Assembly (NCBI RefSeq): GCF_002764115.1
Contig: NZ_CP017940.1
Coordinates: 3,384,501-3,448,500, forward strand
Direction: 5' to 3'
Length of the DNA stretch: 64,000 nt
Origin: Phyllobacterium zundukense
GTDB lineage: Bacteria; Pseudomonadota; Alphaproteobacteria; Rhizobiales; Rhizobiaceae
In this document: positions 10,679-20,131 of the stretch, one piece after another
Layout: every line of letters starts with the position of its first letter
How positions within the stretch are numbered: the stretch's first letter is position 1
Notes under the pieces: model-generated
Seen by the model: only the letters and a program-made list of their open reading frames with translations
Databases searched by the model: none
Told to the model about the DNA's origin: nothing
Position numbers and translations under genes: made by a program

Positions 10679-10693
10679 TTTCGAGGCTCGAAA
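10679..10693. promoter_or_regulatory. Palindrome in the xylF/xylR intergenic region
   Basis: TTTCGAG-G-CTCGAAA is a perfect 7-bp inverted repeat around one base with A/T-rich flanks. This looks like the operators of ROK repressors (TTATTT...AAATAA-type sites). It lies about 80 bp before xylF and 114 bp before xylR. That XylR binds here is inference. Confidence 0.5.
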
Positions 10694-10706
10694 AAAATAG
10701 TGACTT

Positions 10707-10734
10707 AAAACCATTTCCATGTCAACTTGGTTTT
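10707..10734. promoter_or_regulatory. Second inverted repeat in the xylF/xylR region
   Basis: AAAACCA (10707-10713) and TGGTTTT (10728-10734) form a perfect 7-bp inverted repeat with a 14-nt spacer. The centres are 21 bp apart, two helical turns. It could be a second operator for the divergent promoters. The regulator is not proven. Confidence 0.4.
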
Positions 10735-10806
10735 GCGTAGGATAACCTATTGCAACGCAACAATAATTTTGCGGCGCACAAAAAAAGATTTCGGGAGGAA
10801 ATCATT

Positions 10807-12054
10807 TTGCTGATCGATGAGATCGCGCGACCGGACGATGTCAGGCGCCAGAATCGAAGACTTGTCCTGGCGGCGCTGCGCCGTCACGGACACCTGTCGC
10901 GCACGGATATTGTCGCCCAGACCGGCCTCAGCCCATCCACGGTGTCGGCCATCACGACAGCCCTCATCGCAGAGGGAATAATTGGTGAAAGTCGCGACGG
11001 CGATGTCACATCCAACCGCCGAGGACGACCCCAAGTTGCGCTCACGTTGAACCCGGAGATAGCTACAGTTGCAACCGTCGAGCTCGCACTCAATCTCGTC
11101 CATGCGGTCCTGTTCGATTACAAGGGGCAGATGATCGCCGAGGAGTTCCGGCGCGTTCCCACACTCGAAGCGACAACCGACGATCTGATCGGGTCCATGT
11201 GCCTGATGCTCGACAATCTGCTGGAGAACCGGCCAGCCACTGCAGGACGGCTGATGCATATCTCGATGGGCGTGCAGGGCGTAACGGATGCGGCAAGTGC
11301 CACCATGCTTTGGTCGCCAATCACACCCGACAGCAATATCTCTTTTGGAGCAGCGCTCTCGGAACGATACGGTGTTGCAGTGGCTGTTGCCAACGATTGC
11401 AACATGATCGCCGAGGCACTGCGCTGGATCGACTCGGAGCATTATGCCGAGGATTTTGCGGCCATCCTGCTCTCCCACGGTATCGGCATGGGTCTCTACC
11501 TCAAAGGCCAGCAATTTGTTGGCGCACATTCCTCCGCCGCCGAATTCGGTCATATGCTGCACGTTCCCAACGGCGCACTTTGCCGCTGTGGTCGGCACGG
11601 ATGCATCGAGGCCTATGCGAGCGACTATGCCATCCTGAGGAGGACGTCCGGTCAGGATGAAAACACCCAGCCGGCACAAGATGTCGACGCGGCGACTTTC
11701 GGTGATGTTGCCGATCGTGCACGGGCTGCCGATGGTGAAGAGAGGGCAGCATTTCGCAAGGCCGGACAGGCGATTGGCTCCGGCCTACGCAGCCTCTTCT
11801 CCCTCATTGACCCGGTTCCCGTCGCGCTGGTCGGGCCGGGCGCCGGCGTCTTCGATCTCATTGAAGGTGAACTGCGCGGCATCGTTTCCGGCACATCGGG
11901 ATGGGGTTCAACTCAGGATCTCAATATCCGGTGCTATCCGGAAGAGCATCCGCTCATTCTGCAGGGCTGCATGATGACATCATTGCTTCATCTCGATACG
12001 CAAATCTTCGCGCCCGGCGACATCAAGGAAGCGCCACTCAAACGCGCCGTGTAA
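10807..12054 (+). CDS. xylR: ROK family transcriptional regulator of xylose genes
   Basis: The N-terminal winged helix (about residues 10-65, RRQNRRLVLAALRRHG...LSPSTVSAITTALIAEGII) is followed by a ROK sugar-kinase-like domain. The ROK zinc motif is CRCGRHGCIEAY. I chose the TTG at 10807 because GGAGG lies 8 nt upstream (10794-10798), giving 415 residues. The frame is open from a TTG at 10750 without a comparable ribosome site. It heads xylR-xylB-xylA and diverges from xylFHG. ROK repressors of this type usually release DNA on binding sugar, so xylose-induced derepression of both arms is likely. Confidence 0.88.
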   Translation: MLIDEIARPDDVRRQNRRLVLAALRRHGHLSRTDIVAQTGLSPSTVSAITTALIAEGIIGESRDGDVTSNRRGRPQVALTLNPEIATVATVELALNLVHAVLFDYKGQMIAEEFRRVPTLEATTDDLIGSMCLMLDNLLENRPATAGRLMHISMGVQGVTDAASATMLWSPITPDSNISFGAALSERYGVAVAVANDCNMIAEALRWIDSEHYAEDFAAILLSHGIGMGLYLKGQQFVGAHSSAAEFGHMLHVPNGALCRCGRHGCIEAYASDYAILRRTSGQDENTQPAQDVDAATFGDVADRARAADGEERAAFRKAGQAIGSGLRSLFSLIDPVPVALVGPGAGVFDLIEGELRGIVSGTSGWGSTQDLNIRCYPEEHPLILQGCMMTSLLHLDTQIFAPGDIKEAPLKRAV

Positions 12055-12078
12055 GAAAATACTCAGGGAAGGAAACCC

Positions 12079-13533
12079 ATGTATCTAGGTCTCGATTTAG
12101 GCACGTCCGGCGTCAAGGCATTATTGATTGACGAGAACCAAACCGTCGTCGGTTCCGGCACCGGGACGCTCGATATCTCGCGCCCGCATTCCGGCTGGTC
12201 TGAACAGGATCCTTCCCATTGGATCAAGGCAACCGAGGATGCCATCCAGGCGCTCAAAGCCACGCATGGCAAGGAGCTGGCTGCCGTCAAGGGCATCGGC
12301 CTGTCCGGCCAGATGCACGGCGCAACGCTGCTCGACGCGAATGATCAAGTTCTCCGTCCCTGCATTCTGTGGAACGATACGCGCAGCCATGAGGAAGCTG
12401 CTGAACTCGACAGAGATCCGCGATTTCGTGCACTCAGCGGCAATATCGTTTTTCCCGGATTTACCGCACCGAAGATCGTCTGGGTCAAGAACAACGAACC
12501 CGAGATTTTCGCGAAGCTGCGCCGCGTGCTGTTGCCAAAGGATTATCTGCGGCTGTGGCTGACCGGCGAGCATGTGTCGGAAATGTCAGATGCGGCGGGC
12601 ACCTCGTGGCTCGATGTCGGCAAACGTGCATGGTCGGCGGACCTCCTTGCCGCAACCGGCCTCGATACCAGCCACATGCCTTCGCTGGTCGAGGGAACCG
12701 ACGTTTCGGGCGTGTTGAAGGCTGACCTTGCCGCGCGCTGGGGCATGGGCAGCACGGTCGTGGTCGCCGGTGGCGCCGGTGACAATGCCGCATCTGCTTG
12801 CGGCATGGGGACTGTCGGCGAAGGTCATGCCTTTGTCTCGCTCGGCACATCCGGCGTGCTTTTCGCCGCCAACAGTGCCTATTTGCCCAATCCAGAGAGT
12901 GCAGTTCACACATTCTGCCATGCGCTCCCGGACACATGGCACCAGATGGGCGTGATCCTCTCGGCAACAGATGCCCTGAACTGGTATGCGGGCATCACGT
13001 CGCGCAAGCCGGCGGAGCTCACTGGCGAACTCGGCGATGAATTGCGCGCGCCAACTGGCGTGACCTTCCTGCCCTATCTTTCCGGCGAGCGTACACCGCT
13101 CAACGATTCGACCATCCGCGGTTCCTTCCATGGCCTTGAACACGCCAGCGACCGGGCAACGCTGACACAGGCCGTACTCGAAGGCGTCGCTTTCGCCTTC
13201 CGCGATTGCCTTCACGCACTTGCTGCGGCTGGTACCAAGCTCGAGCGTGTGACTGCAGTCGGTGGCGGTTCCCGCTCGACCTATTGGCTTAAGGCTATCG
13301 CAACGGCGCTCAATATACCGGTTGATGTCCCTGCCGACGGTGATTTCGGTGCGGCGTTTGGTGCGGCACGCCTAGGCCTTATCGCAGCAGAGAAGGCCGA
13401 TCCACGTGCAATCTGCGCCGCACCTGCAACCGATTACACCATCGAACCGGAAACAAGACTCACTGCCGAATTCGACGCGGCGTACAATCGCTATCACAAT
13501 CTCTATCCAGCATTAAAAGGAGTTCAGTCATGA
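12079..13533 (+). CDS. xylB: Xylulokinase
   Basis: This FGGY kinase phosphorylates D-xylulose to xylulose 5-phosphate for the pentose phosphate pathway. The 484-residue length is normal. The N-terminal phosphate motif is [13 protein letters not shown]. The [10 protein letters not shown] and LWNDTR segments of XylB and the C-terminal adenosine motif [13 protein letters not shown] are present. The ATG at 12079 follows GGGAAGGAAACCC. The stop overlaps the xylA start by 4 nt (ATGA), so the two are translationally coupled. Confidence 0.95.
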   Translation: MYLGLDLGTSGVKALLIDENQTVVGSGTGTLDISRPHSGWSEQDPSHWIKATEDAIQALKATHGKELAAVKGIGLSGQMHGATLLDANDQVLRPCILWNDTRSHEEAAELDRDPRFRALSGNIVFPGFTAPKIVWVKNNEPEIFAKLRRVLLPKDYLRLWLTGEHVSEMSDAAGTSWLDVGKRAWSADLLAATGLDTSHMPSLVEGTDVSGVLKADLAARWGMGSTVVVAGGAGDNAASACGMGTVGEGHAFVSLGTSGVLFAANSAYLPNPESAVHTFCHALPDTWHQMGVILSATDALNWYAGITSRKPAELTGELGDELRAPTGVTFLPYLSGERTPLNDSTIRGSFHGLEHASDRATLTQAVLEGVAFAFRDCLHALAAAGTKLERVTAVGGGSRSTYWLKAIATALNIPVDVPADGDFGAAFGAARLGLIAAEKADPRAICAAPATDYTIEPETRLTAEFDAAYNRYHNLYPALKGVQS

Positions 13534-14840
13534 GCAGCGGATTTTTTGGTGATACAAAACCAGTCAAGTATGAGGGGCCGGACAGCACCAATCCGCTTGC
13601 CTATCGTTTCTACAATCCAGACGAGATTGTGCTGGGCAAGCGCCTTGAAGATCACTTACGCTTTGCGATCGCCTACTGGCATTCCTTCGTCTGGCCGGGC
13701 GGCGATCCATTCGGCGGTCAAACCTTTGAGCGCCCTTGGTTCAACGACACGATGGACGGCGCCAAACTGAAGGCCGACGTCGCCTTCGAGATGTTCTCAA
13801 TCCTCGGCGCGCCATATTTCTGCTTCCACGATGCGGACGTTCGTCCCGAGGGCGAAACAATTGCGGAGAGCAACAAGCGCCTTTATGAGATCGCCGACTA
13901 TTTTGCCGGGAAAATGGAAAAGACCGGCACCAAGCTGCTCTGGGGCACGGCCAACCTCTTCTCCAACCGCCGCTATATGTCCGGCGCAGCGACCAATCCC
14001 GATCCGGATGTCTTCGCTTACGCAGCGGCGACCGTCAAAACCTGTATCGATGTCACGCAGAGGCTGAAGGGCGAGAACTATGTCCTTTGGGGCGGTCGCG
14101 AGGGCTATGAAACTTTGCTCAACACCGACATGAAGCGTGAACTCGACCATATGGGGCGGTTCCTTAGTCTCGTTGTCGACTACAAGCACAAGATCGGTTT
14201 CAAGGGTGCGATCCTCATCGAACCGAAGCCACAGGAACCGACCAAGCATCAGTATGATTACGATGCGGCGACCGTTTACGGCTTCCTCAAGCGTTTCGGT
14301 CTCGAAAATGAAGTGAAGGTCAATCTCGAACAGGGCCACGCGATTCTTGCCGGCCATTCCTTCGAACATGAGATCGCAACGGCTGCCGCTCTCGGTATTT
14401 TCGGTTCCATCGACATGAACCGCAACGATTACCAGTCTGGTTGGGACACGGATCAGTTCCCGAACAATGTTCCGGAAGTGGCACTGGCCTATCACGAAAT
14501 CCTCAAGGCCGGCGGCTTCACCTCGGGCGGCACCAATTTCGACGCCAAGCTGCGCCGCCAGTCAATCGATCCGCAGGATCTGCTCATCGCGCATATCGGC
14601 GGCATGGATACCTGCGCACGCGGCCTCAAGGCAGCAGCGAAGATGATCGACGACAAGGCTCTTACCGGCTTCGTCGAAGATCGCTATGCAGGCTGGTCGA
14701 AGCCAGACGCACAGGCCATGCTCTCCGGCAAGCTCTCGCTCGAGGACATCGCCAAGCGTGTCGAAGACCAGAAAATCCAACCCCAGCCCCGTTCTGGCCG
14801 CCAGGAATATCTGGAAAACGTAGTCAATCGTTACGTTTGA
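13530..14840 (+). CDS. xylA: Xylose isomerase
   Basis: XylA converts D-xylose to D-xylulose, which XylB then phosphorylates. The protein has 436 residues, the long (class II) form. Conserved stretches include [30 protein letters not shown], the metal-site region [20 protein letters not shown], and [24 protein letters not shown] precedes the ATG. Together with xylFHG and xylR this completes the xylose isomerase pathway in one locus. Confidence 0.97.
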   Translation: MSSGFFGDTKPVKYEGPDSTNPLAYRFYNPDEIVLGKRLEDHLRFAIAYWHSFVWPGGDPFGGQTFERPWFNDTMDGAKLKADVAFEMFSILGAPYFCFHDADVRPEGETIAESNKRLYEIADYFAGKMEKTGTKLLWGTANLFSNRRYMSGAATNPDPDVFAYAAATVKTCIDVTQRLKGENYVLWGGREGYETLLNTDMKRELDHMGRFLSLVVDYKHKIGFKGAILIEPKPQEPTKHQYDYDAATVYGFLKRFGLENEVKVNLEQGHAILAGHSFEHEIATAAALGIFGSIDMNRNDYQSGWDTDQFPNNVPEVALAYHEILKAGGFTSGGTNFDAKLRRQSIDPQDLLIAHIGGMDTCARGLKAAAKMIDDKALTGFVEDRYAGWSKPDAQAMLSGKLSLEDIAKRVEDQKIQPQPRSGRQEYLENVVNRYV

Positions 14841-14855
14841 CGGTTGGGTGCAATG

Positions 14856-14875
14856 CCCTCCCCTCGCGGGGAGGG
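14856..14875. repeat. GC-rich dispersed hairpin after xylA (family C)
   Basis: CCCTCCCC-TCGC-GGGGAGGG is a perfect 8-bp stem in the 42-bp gap between convergent xylA and the SDR gene. It belongs to a dispersed family in this window (also near 38074, 38258, 40354 and 50827). It may act as a transcript-end structure. Confidence 0.65.
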
Positions 14876-14882
14876 TCGATCC

Positions 14883-15632
14883 TTAAACGTGCTGGCCGCC
14901 GTTGATGTGGATTTCCGAACCCGTCACATAGGACGACGACTCTGTGCAAAGGAAATAGATCGTCTCGGCGACTTCTGCCGTTTTGCCGAGACGGCGCAAT
15001 GGCAGGTGCTCGACCAGCTTATCGGTCCCGGGCGACAGGATCGCCGTATCGATCTCACCCGGCGCAATTGCATTGACGCGTATGCCGTGCGGACCAAAAT
15101 CCGACGCCATTTCGCGCGTCAGCGAGGCCAGTGCTGCCTTGGAAGTCGCATAGGCGGTCCCTGCAAAGGGATGAACGCGGCTGCCGGCAATCGAGGTCAC
15201 GTTGACCACCGATCCCTGTGCTGCCTCAAGCTCCTGGAACAGGCCGCGCGCCAGCATGATCGGCGCAAAGAAATTCACCTGAAATACCGTCATCCAAGTC
15301 TGCATTGGCGTCTCGATCGAATCGAGCCGGTCGCCAGAACCGTTCTTCGGCGAAATTCCGGCATTGTTCACCAGCGCATTCAGTTTGCCGCCTTCCGCTG
15401 CAAGCCTTTGCCGAATCTCCGAGACCGCATGGTCGACATCAGCTGGATCAGCAAGATCCACTTTGATGTGATCCTCGGGACCTGCGGGCCAGGGACAATT
15501 ATCGTCAAAGCTCTGACGTGAACAGGTAATGACGCGCCAACCGGCACGTGAGAAACGTTTGACGGTCGCGTGGCCGATACCCCTGCTTGCGCCCGTCAGG
15601 ACAAGTACCTTGCGTGGTTCATCATTCGACAT
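14883..15632 (-). CDS. SDR family oxidoreductase
   Basis: This 249-residue classical short-chain dehydrogenase has the dinucleotide motif TGASRGIG, NNAG, a catalytic serine in VTSIAGS, and YATSK. It ends with the usual YVTGSEIHINGG. The ATG at 15632 is preceded by GGAG at 7 nt. The frame runs 22 codons further upstream without conserved sequence. It diverges from glpK and converges on xylA. The substrate is unknown; a sugar or polyol is plausible from the neighbours only. Confidence 0.85.
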   Translation of the reverse strand: MSNDEPRKVLVLTGASRGIGHATVKRFSRAGWRVITCSRQSFDDNCPWPAGPEDHIKVDLADPADVDHAVSEIRQRLAAEGGKLNALVNNAGISPKNGSGDRLDSIETPMQTWMTVFQVNFFAPIMLARGLFQELEAAQGSVVNVTSIAGSRVHPFAGTAYATSKAALASLTREMASDFGPHGIRVNAIAPGEIDTAILSPGTDKLVEHLPLRRLGKTAEVAETIYFLCTESSSYVTGSEIHINGGQHV

Positions 15633-15753
15633 GGGAGTTCTCCGTTGCAGAACCATTAGCCCATTGCACTGCAAAATTCGAGGCATATCGTGTCGCAACG
15701 ATTGATCCCCTCAAGCGAAGCAAATATCCTGGCGCGCAAATGAGGGGGAGAGC

Positions 15754-17244
15754 ATGAACGGATACGTCCTGGCCATCGATCAAGGCACCACATCGAGCCG
15801 CGCCATAATTTTTGACAAAGATCGCAAGGTAGTTGGCAAGAGCCAACAGGAATTCACGCAAATCTATCCACAATCCGGCTGGGTCGAGCATGATCCAGAG
15901 GAAATCTGGCAGTCTGTTCTCAGCACATGCGCAGTAGCGATCGAGAATGCCAAGATACAGGCAGGGGACGTTGCCGCGATCGGTATCACCAATCAGCGCG
16001 AGACTGTCATCGTCTGGGACAAGATAACCGGAAAGCCTATCCACAATGCTATTGTCTGGCAGGACAGGCGTACAGCGCCCTTCTGTCAGAAGCTGAAGAA
16101 GCAGGGCCTCGAAAAGAAATTCACCCGGAAGACAGGCCTCCTGCTCGATCCCTATTTCTCCGGTACCAAGCTCTCATGGATCCTGGATAAGGTTCCCGGC
16201 GCGCGCAAACGCGCGGCCAATGGCGAATTGCTGTTCGGAACAATCGACAGTTTCCTCATCTGGCGACTGACCGCCGGCAAGATGCACGCAACCGATGCCA
16301 CCAATGCCTCGCGCACGCTGCTGTTCAATATCGCGACAAACGAGTGGGATGATGAGCTGCTGGAAATCCTTCGCGTCCCCCGCGCCATGCTGCCGGAGGT
16401 CAAGGATTGTGCTGCCAACTACGGCGCTGCCGAAGCCGATCTGTTCGGCGCTGCGATCCCCATTCTTGGTGTTGCCGGTGACCAGCACGCGGCGACCATC
16501 GGTCAGGCCTGTTTCGAACCTGGCATGTTCAAATCCACCTATGGCACCGGCTGCTTCGCTCTTCTCAATACGGGCAGTGATATGGTCCTGTCAAAGAACC
16601 GATTGCTGACAACGATTGCTTACCGTCTCAACGGCAAAACAACCTATGCGCTGGAAGGCTCCATCTTTATCGCGGGTGCAGCGGTGCAATGGCTTCGGGA
16701 CGGGCTGAAGCTCATCGGTTCAGCGCCCGAGACAGGTAAACTCGCCGATCAGGCAGATCCTAGCCAAAACGTCTACCTTGTCCCGGCTTTCGTCGGGCTT
16801 GGCGCTCCGCATTGGGATGCGGAAGCGCGCGGCGCGATCTATGGCCTTACCCGCAATTCCGGCCCAGCGGAATTTGCGCGTGCAGCGCTTGAATCGGTTG
16901 CTTACCAGACGCGCGACCTGCTCGATGCCATGCGCAAGGATTGGAAATCCTCCGATACGAAAACCGTGCTGCGGGTTGATGGCGGTATGGTTGCGTCTGA
17001 CTGGACCATGCAGCGTCTCGCCGATATTCTGGATGCGCCCGTGGATCGTCCGGTCATTCTCGAAACAACAGCGCTTGGCGCCGCCTGGCTAGCCGGGTCA
17101 AAAGCCGGCATCTGGCCGAACCGCCGTGAGTTCGCCAAAACCTGGGAACGCGATACACGGTTTACCCCAAAAATGGACGAGAAAACCCGCAAGACCAAAA
17201 TTGCAGGCTGGAAATCGGCGGTGAAACGCACGCTGACCAGCTGA
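15754..17244 (+). CDS. glpK: Glycerol kinase
   Basis: This 496-residue FGGY kinase has the GlpK N terminus ([15 protein letters not shown]), [18 protein letters not shown], and the FGGY signature region [18 protein letters not shown]. It makes glycerol 3-phosphate. The ATG follows GGGGGAGAGC. No glpF or glpD is adjacent, so it stands alone, converging within 9 bp on the penicillin-binding protein gene. I found no clear operator in the 121-bp region shared with the SDR gene. Confidence 0.95.
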   Translation: MNGYVLAIDQGTTSSRAIIFDKDRKVVGKSQQEFTQIYPQSGWVEHDPEEIWQSVLSTCAVAIENAKIQAGDVAAIGITNQRETVIVWDKITGKPIHNAIVWQDRRTAPFCQKLKKQGLEKKFTRKTGLLLDPYFSGTKLSWILDKVPGARKRAANGELLFGTIDSFLIWRLTAGKMHATDATNASRTLLFNIATNEWDDELLEILRVPRAMLPEVKDCAANYGAAEADLFGAAIPILGVAGDQHAATIGQACFEPGMFKSTYGTGCFALLNTGSDMVLSKNRLLTTIAYRLNGKTTYALEGSIFIAGAAVQWLRDGLKLIGSAPETGKLADQADPSQNVYLVPAFVGLGAPHWDAEARGAIYGLTRNSGPAEFARAALESVAYQTRDLLDAMRKDWKSSDTKTVLRVDGGMVASDWTMQRLADILDAPVDRPVILETTALGAAWLAGSKAGIWPNRREFAKTWERDTRFTPKMDEKTRKTKIAGWKSAVKRTLTS

Positions 17245-17253
17245 CCGGAGCGA

Positions 17254-19455
17254 TCAGTTTCCCATGATCAGATCAAACAGCGTCGTCTTGCGGCCTTTTT
17301 GACCACCATTGCCGCCAACATTCGCCGGCGGCACCGGACGGGTCGAGCCTGTCTGATCGCCAAGATCGACCTGCGGCATGGGGCCAGTTGGATTAAGCTG
17401 CGCGGAAGGAACACCCTCGGCTGCCGGTACCGATGGATCGATGCCGGATCCGGGCAGGATATCATTGCCATCATTGACCTGCTGGCGCAGCTGGTAATCG
17501 CCCGGTAGTTGCGTCACGGGCACGCCCTTGTGCGCGGCGACCATGAAATCCTTCCAGGCGATGGCAGGCAACGAACCGCCGGTAATTTTCTTTGTCGGTT
17601 TGCCGTCATCATTGCCGAACCACACGCCGGTTGTCAGGTTTGACGTATAGCCGATGAACCAGGCGTCGCGAAAATTCTGGCTGGTGCCGGTCTTTCCGGC
17701 TGCAGGCCAGCCAAATTTTGCCTTGGTCGCCGTGCCGCTTTCCACGGTCTGTCGCAGCATTGCGTTCATCATGCCGACATTGCGCGGGTCGATGACCCGA
17801 TTCAGCGCCGGGCTCTTGAATTCGTAGAGCACCTTGCCCTCATTGGTCGTCACACGGCGGATAATGTGGACCGGCGCCTTGTAACCGCCATTGGCGAACG
17901 GCACGAAGGCGTCGGTCAGTTCGAGCAAAGTGACTTCTGATGTTCCGAGCGCCAGCGAGGCATTGGACGTAAGGTTGGATTCGATACCGAGACGATGCGC
18001 AGTCGAAACCACCGTTTTTGGCCCGACTTCCATGACGAGCTGCGCAGAAACCGAATTCAGCGAGCGTGCCAGCGCCTCGGCGAGTGTGACCTTGCCGAAA
18101 TATTTGCCATTGTAGTTCCCGGGCGTCCAGTTGCCTATGCGAATTGGCGCGTCATTGCGCACGGATTCGGGTGTAAAGCCCTGCTCCAGCGCCGAGAGGT
18201 AGACGAACGGCTTGAAGGCCGAGCCCGGCTGACGCTTGGCTTCGCTTGCGCGGTCGAATTGACTGTTGGCATAGTCGTAACCGCCGATGAGCGCTCGCAC
18301 AGCTCCAGTGCCGTCAACCGAAACCATCGCTCCCTGCGAAACGTTGAGCTTCTCACCGTTTTTGCTGATCAGGTCACGGATTGATGCCTCGCCGAGTTTC
18401 TGCAACCCAAGATCGACCGTCGTGTCGACAATGACGTCATTGCGTACATCGCCGATCAGAGCCGGCAGTTCTTCCATCACCCGGTCGGCCACATATTGCT
18501 CCGAACCGCTCCAATAGGAAGCCGCACGCGTTGCCGGCTGCTTCATCGCGAAGTTCAGCTCCTTGTCGCCGATCATGCCCTGTTCGCGCATGGCAGCGAG
18601 AACAAGCTGCGCGCGTTCACTGGCAGCTTTCGGATCGCGCGCGGGCGACAGCCGTGATGGCGCTTTAAGGAGCCCGGCGATCAGAGCCGCTTCCGGCAAC
18701 GTGACTTCCTTGGCCGATTTGTCGAAATAGCGCCGGGACGCAGCGGAAACACCGTAGGAGCCCGAGCCAAGATAGACCCGGTTCAGATACATCTCCAGAA
18801 TCTGGTCTTTGGTGTATTTCTGCTCCAGCCACAGGGCAAGCATGACTTCCTGCACTTTGCGCTCGATCGTACGATCCGGCGTCAGGAACAGGTTCTTGGC
18901 CAGCTGCTGTGTTATGGTCGAGCCACCCTGCACCAATCGTCCTGACATGACGTTGGCAACCATGGCACGGGCAAAACCGATCGGATCGACGCCGAAATGC
19001 GAGTAGAACCTGCGATCCTCGATCGCGACCACCGCCTCAGGCAAGTAAGGTGACATGTCGTGCAAGCTGATCGATTCACCGCCGGAGGCACCGCGATTGG
19101 CGATCAGATTGCCTTCCACCGAAACGATCTTGACGTTGGGTGGGCGATCGGGGATCGACCAGGTGGTCGTCTGCGGCATCTTTGCCGCGAAATAGATGAC
19201 GGTGCCCGCCACGGCAATACCGCCCCAGATGCACAATACGAATGACCAGTAGACCATGCGTCGCAACAGGCTGAAAAACCCGCCGCCGCCATTGCCACGG
19301 CGGGACCTGCCGCGTTTTGATTTGCTGGTTTTGCGTGCGGTCTTGCGTTTCGCCACTGGCCTGTCCTCCGGATCCGCGCGCAAATCATCGCCCGAACGGC
19401 GGTCTGAACTGAACCCCGGCTCGATGCGTTGTCTGCCCCTGTCGCGTGGTGCCAT
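17254..19455 (-). CDS. Bifunctional penicillin-binding protein, class A (PBP1 type)
   Basis: This is a peptidoglycan glycosyltransferase plus DD-transpeptidase of 733 residues from the ATG at 19455 (a TTG 7 codons upstream is possible). A basic cytoplasmic tail (KRKTARKTSKSKRGRSRR) and one membrane anchor precede a GT51 domain (VVAIEDRRFYSHFGVDP, QGGSTITQQLAKNLFL). The transpeptidase domain follows, with catalytic SAFK in PGSAFKPF, SLN and KTGTS. A Pro/Gly-rich C terminus ends the protein. It builds septal or lateral wall at the inner membrane. Several PBP1 paralogues exist in Rhizobiales, so I give no symbol. Confidence 0.94.
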   Translation of the reverse strand: MAPRDRGRQRIEPGFSSDRRSGDDLRADPEDRPVAKRKTARKTSKSKRGRSRRGNGGGGFFSLLRRMVYWSFVLCIWGGIAVAGTVIYFAAKMPQTTTWSIPDRPPNVKIVSVEGNLIANRGASGGESISLHDMSPYLPEAVVAIEDRRFYSHFGVDPIGFARAMVANVMSGRLVQGGSTITQQLAKNLFLTPDRTIERKVQEVMLALWLEQKYTKDQILEMYLNRVYLGSGSYGVSAASRRYFDKSAKEVTLPEAALIAGLLKAPSRLSPARDPKAASERAQLVLAAMREQGMIGDKELNFAMKQPATRAASYWSGSEQYVADRVMEELPALIGDVRNDVIVDTTVDLGLQKLGEASIRDLISKNGEKLNVSQGAMVSVDGTGAVRALIGGYDYANSQFDRASEAKRQPGSAFKPFVYLSALEQGFTPESVRNDAPIRIGNWTPGNYNGKYFGKVTLAEALARSLNSVSAQLVMEVGPKTVVSTAHRLGIESNLTSNASLALGTSEVTLLELTDAFVPFANGGYKAPVHIIRRVTTNEGKVLYEFKSPALNRVIDPRNVGMMNAMLRQTVESGTATKAKFGWPAAGKTGTSQNFRDAWFIGYTSNLTTGVWFGNDDGKPTKKITGGSLPAIAWKDFMVAAHKGVPVTQLPGDYQLRQQVNDGNDILPGSGIDPSVPAAEGVPSAQLNPTGPMPQVDLGDQTGSTRPVPPANVGGNGGQKGRKTTLFDLIMGN

Positions 19456-19580
19456 TGATAAGAAATCCCGCCCCAAATGAGCCGCAAGAATGATCCGCGA
19501 CCCGTTGCAGGGTAAATGCGGCGATTTAAGGTGCGGTTAAAGCCCGGTTTATTGGATTGCGAGCGGACCTCGTCGCCTGA

Positions 19581-19609
19581 TTGAGAAAAGCGTCCGGCAA
19601 CGCTAGTCT
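19581..19609 (+). promoter_or_regulatory. Candidate promoter of the small lipoprotein gene
   Basis: TTGAGA (19581-19586), a 17-nt spacer and TAGTCT (19604-19609) lie 26 bp before the ATG of the small lipoprotein gene. Confidence 0.4.
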
Positions 19610-19635
19610 GACCGCAACAATCACGGAGTGAACCA

Positions 19636-19824
19636 ATGCGTCTTGTTGTTCTTGCGGGTCTGATGGCGATCTTGAGCGGTTGCGGCGGCGGCGCCATTGC
19701 ACGCCTCAATCCTGCACCTGCCGCGGAGGCCCAGTATCGCCTCGGCGGCTGTCAGCTTCGCGGCCATGGCGTCTGCAAGGATATGCAGGAGTTTTCCGGT
19801 CAGACTGCGCAGCCAGCCAGCTAA
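19636..19824 (+). CDS. Small lipoprotein, function unknown
   Basis: This 62-residue product has a short signal peptide ending in the lipobox LSGC (MRLVVLAGLMAILSGC), so Cys16 would be lipidated after SPase II cleavage. The mature part is only about 46 residues and has two further cysteines (GGCQLRGHGVCKD) that could pair. CACGGAGTG precedes the ATG. It diverges from the penicillin-binding protein gene and precedes the small RNA locus. I do not recognise the family. Confidence 0.72.
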   Translation: MRLVVLAGLMAILSGCGGGAIARLNPAPAAEAQYRLGGCQLRGHGVCKDMQEFSGQTAQPAS

Positions 19825-19890
19825 AACCAGGCCAAATTGGTCGTCGCAGACAAAAAATGCTCGCGCGCGTAAAATATTATCTTGCAGCTC

Positions 19891-19919
19891 TTGAAAAGAG
19901 CCGGGGGGAGCTCTATTTT
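19891..19919 (+). promoter_or_regulatory. Sigma-70-type promoter of the small RNA
   Basis: TTGAAA (19891-19896), exactly 17 nt, then TATTTT (19914-19919). This predicts a transcript start near 19926, at the foot of the first hairpin of the small RNA. Confidence 0.7.
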
Positions 19920-19925
19920 CAGTCT

Positions 19926-20025
19926 TGCGTAACGAGCGGTTCTCCTCCCATTTTTCGCTCGTTGCGTGTTCCCCTCTGGACGCATTAGCGTTCACAATTC
20001 GCCGGGCTCTTTGCCCGGCTTTTTT
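19926..20025 (+). ncRNA. Candidate trans-acting small RNA, AbcR/alpha-r15-like
   Basis: About 100 nt folds into three hairpins. Stem 1 pairs 19927-19938 with 19956-19967 (12 pairs, two of them G-U) and shows TCTCCTCCC, an anti-Shine-Dalgarno motif, in a 17-nt loop. A single-stranded GTTCCCCTCT follows. Stem 2 is GGACGC/GCGTTC with loop ATTA (19978-19993). Stem 3 is an intrinsic terminator. This layout, with two C-rich targeting motifs, is that of rhizobial AbcR (alpha-r15) RNAs, which bind Hfq and silence ABC-transporter mRNAs. A well-placed promoter lies upstream. The family assignment is from memory of the architecture, not from alignment. Confidence 0.72.
20001..20025 (+). terminator. Intrinsic terminator of the small RNA
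   Basis: GCCGGGC (20001-20007), loop TCTTT, GCCCGGC (20013-20019), followed by six T residues (20020-20025). Confidence 0.9.
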
Positions 20026-20131
20026 GTTTTCCGGGCCCTGGTGCCATTTCCAGGTCAATCATCACCCGAATTTTACTTCCTCTTTTCCATTTTCCCGTAT
20101 CAAAGGGAAATTGGTTTGGGGACAATGAGCG

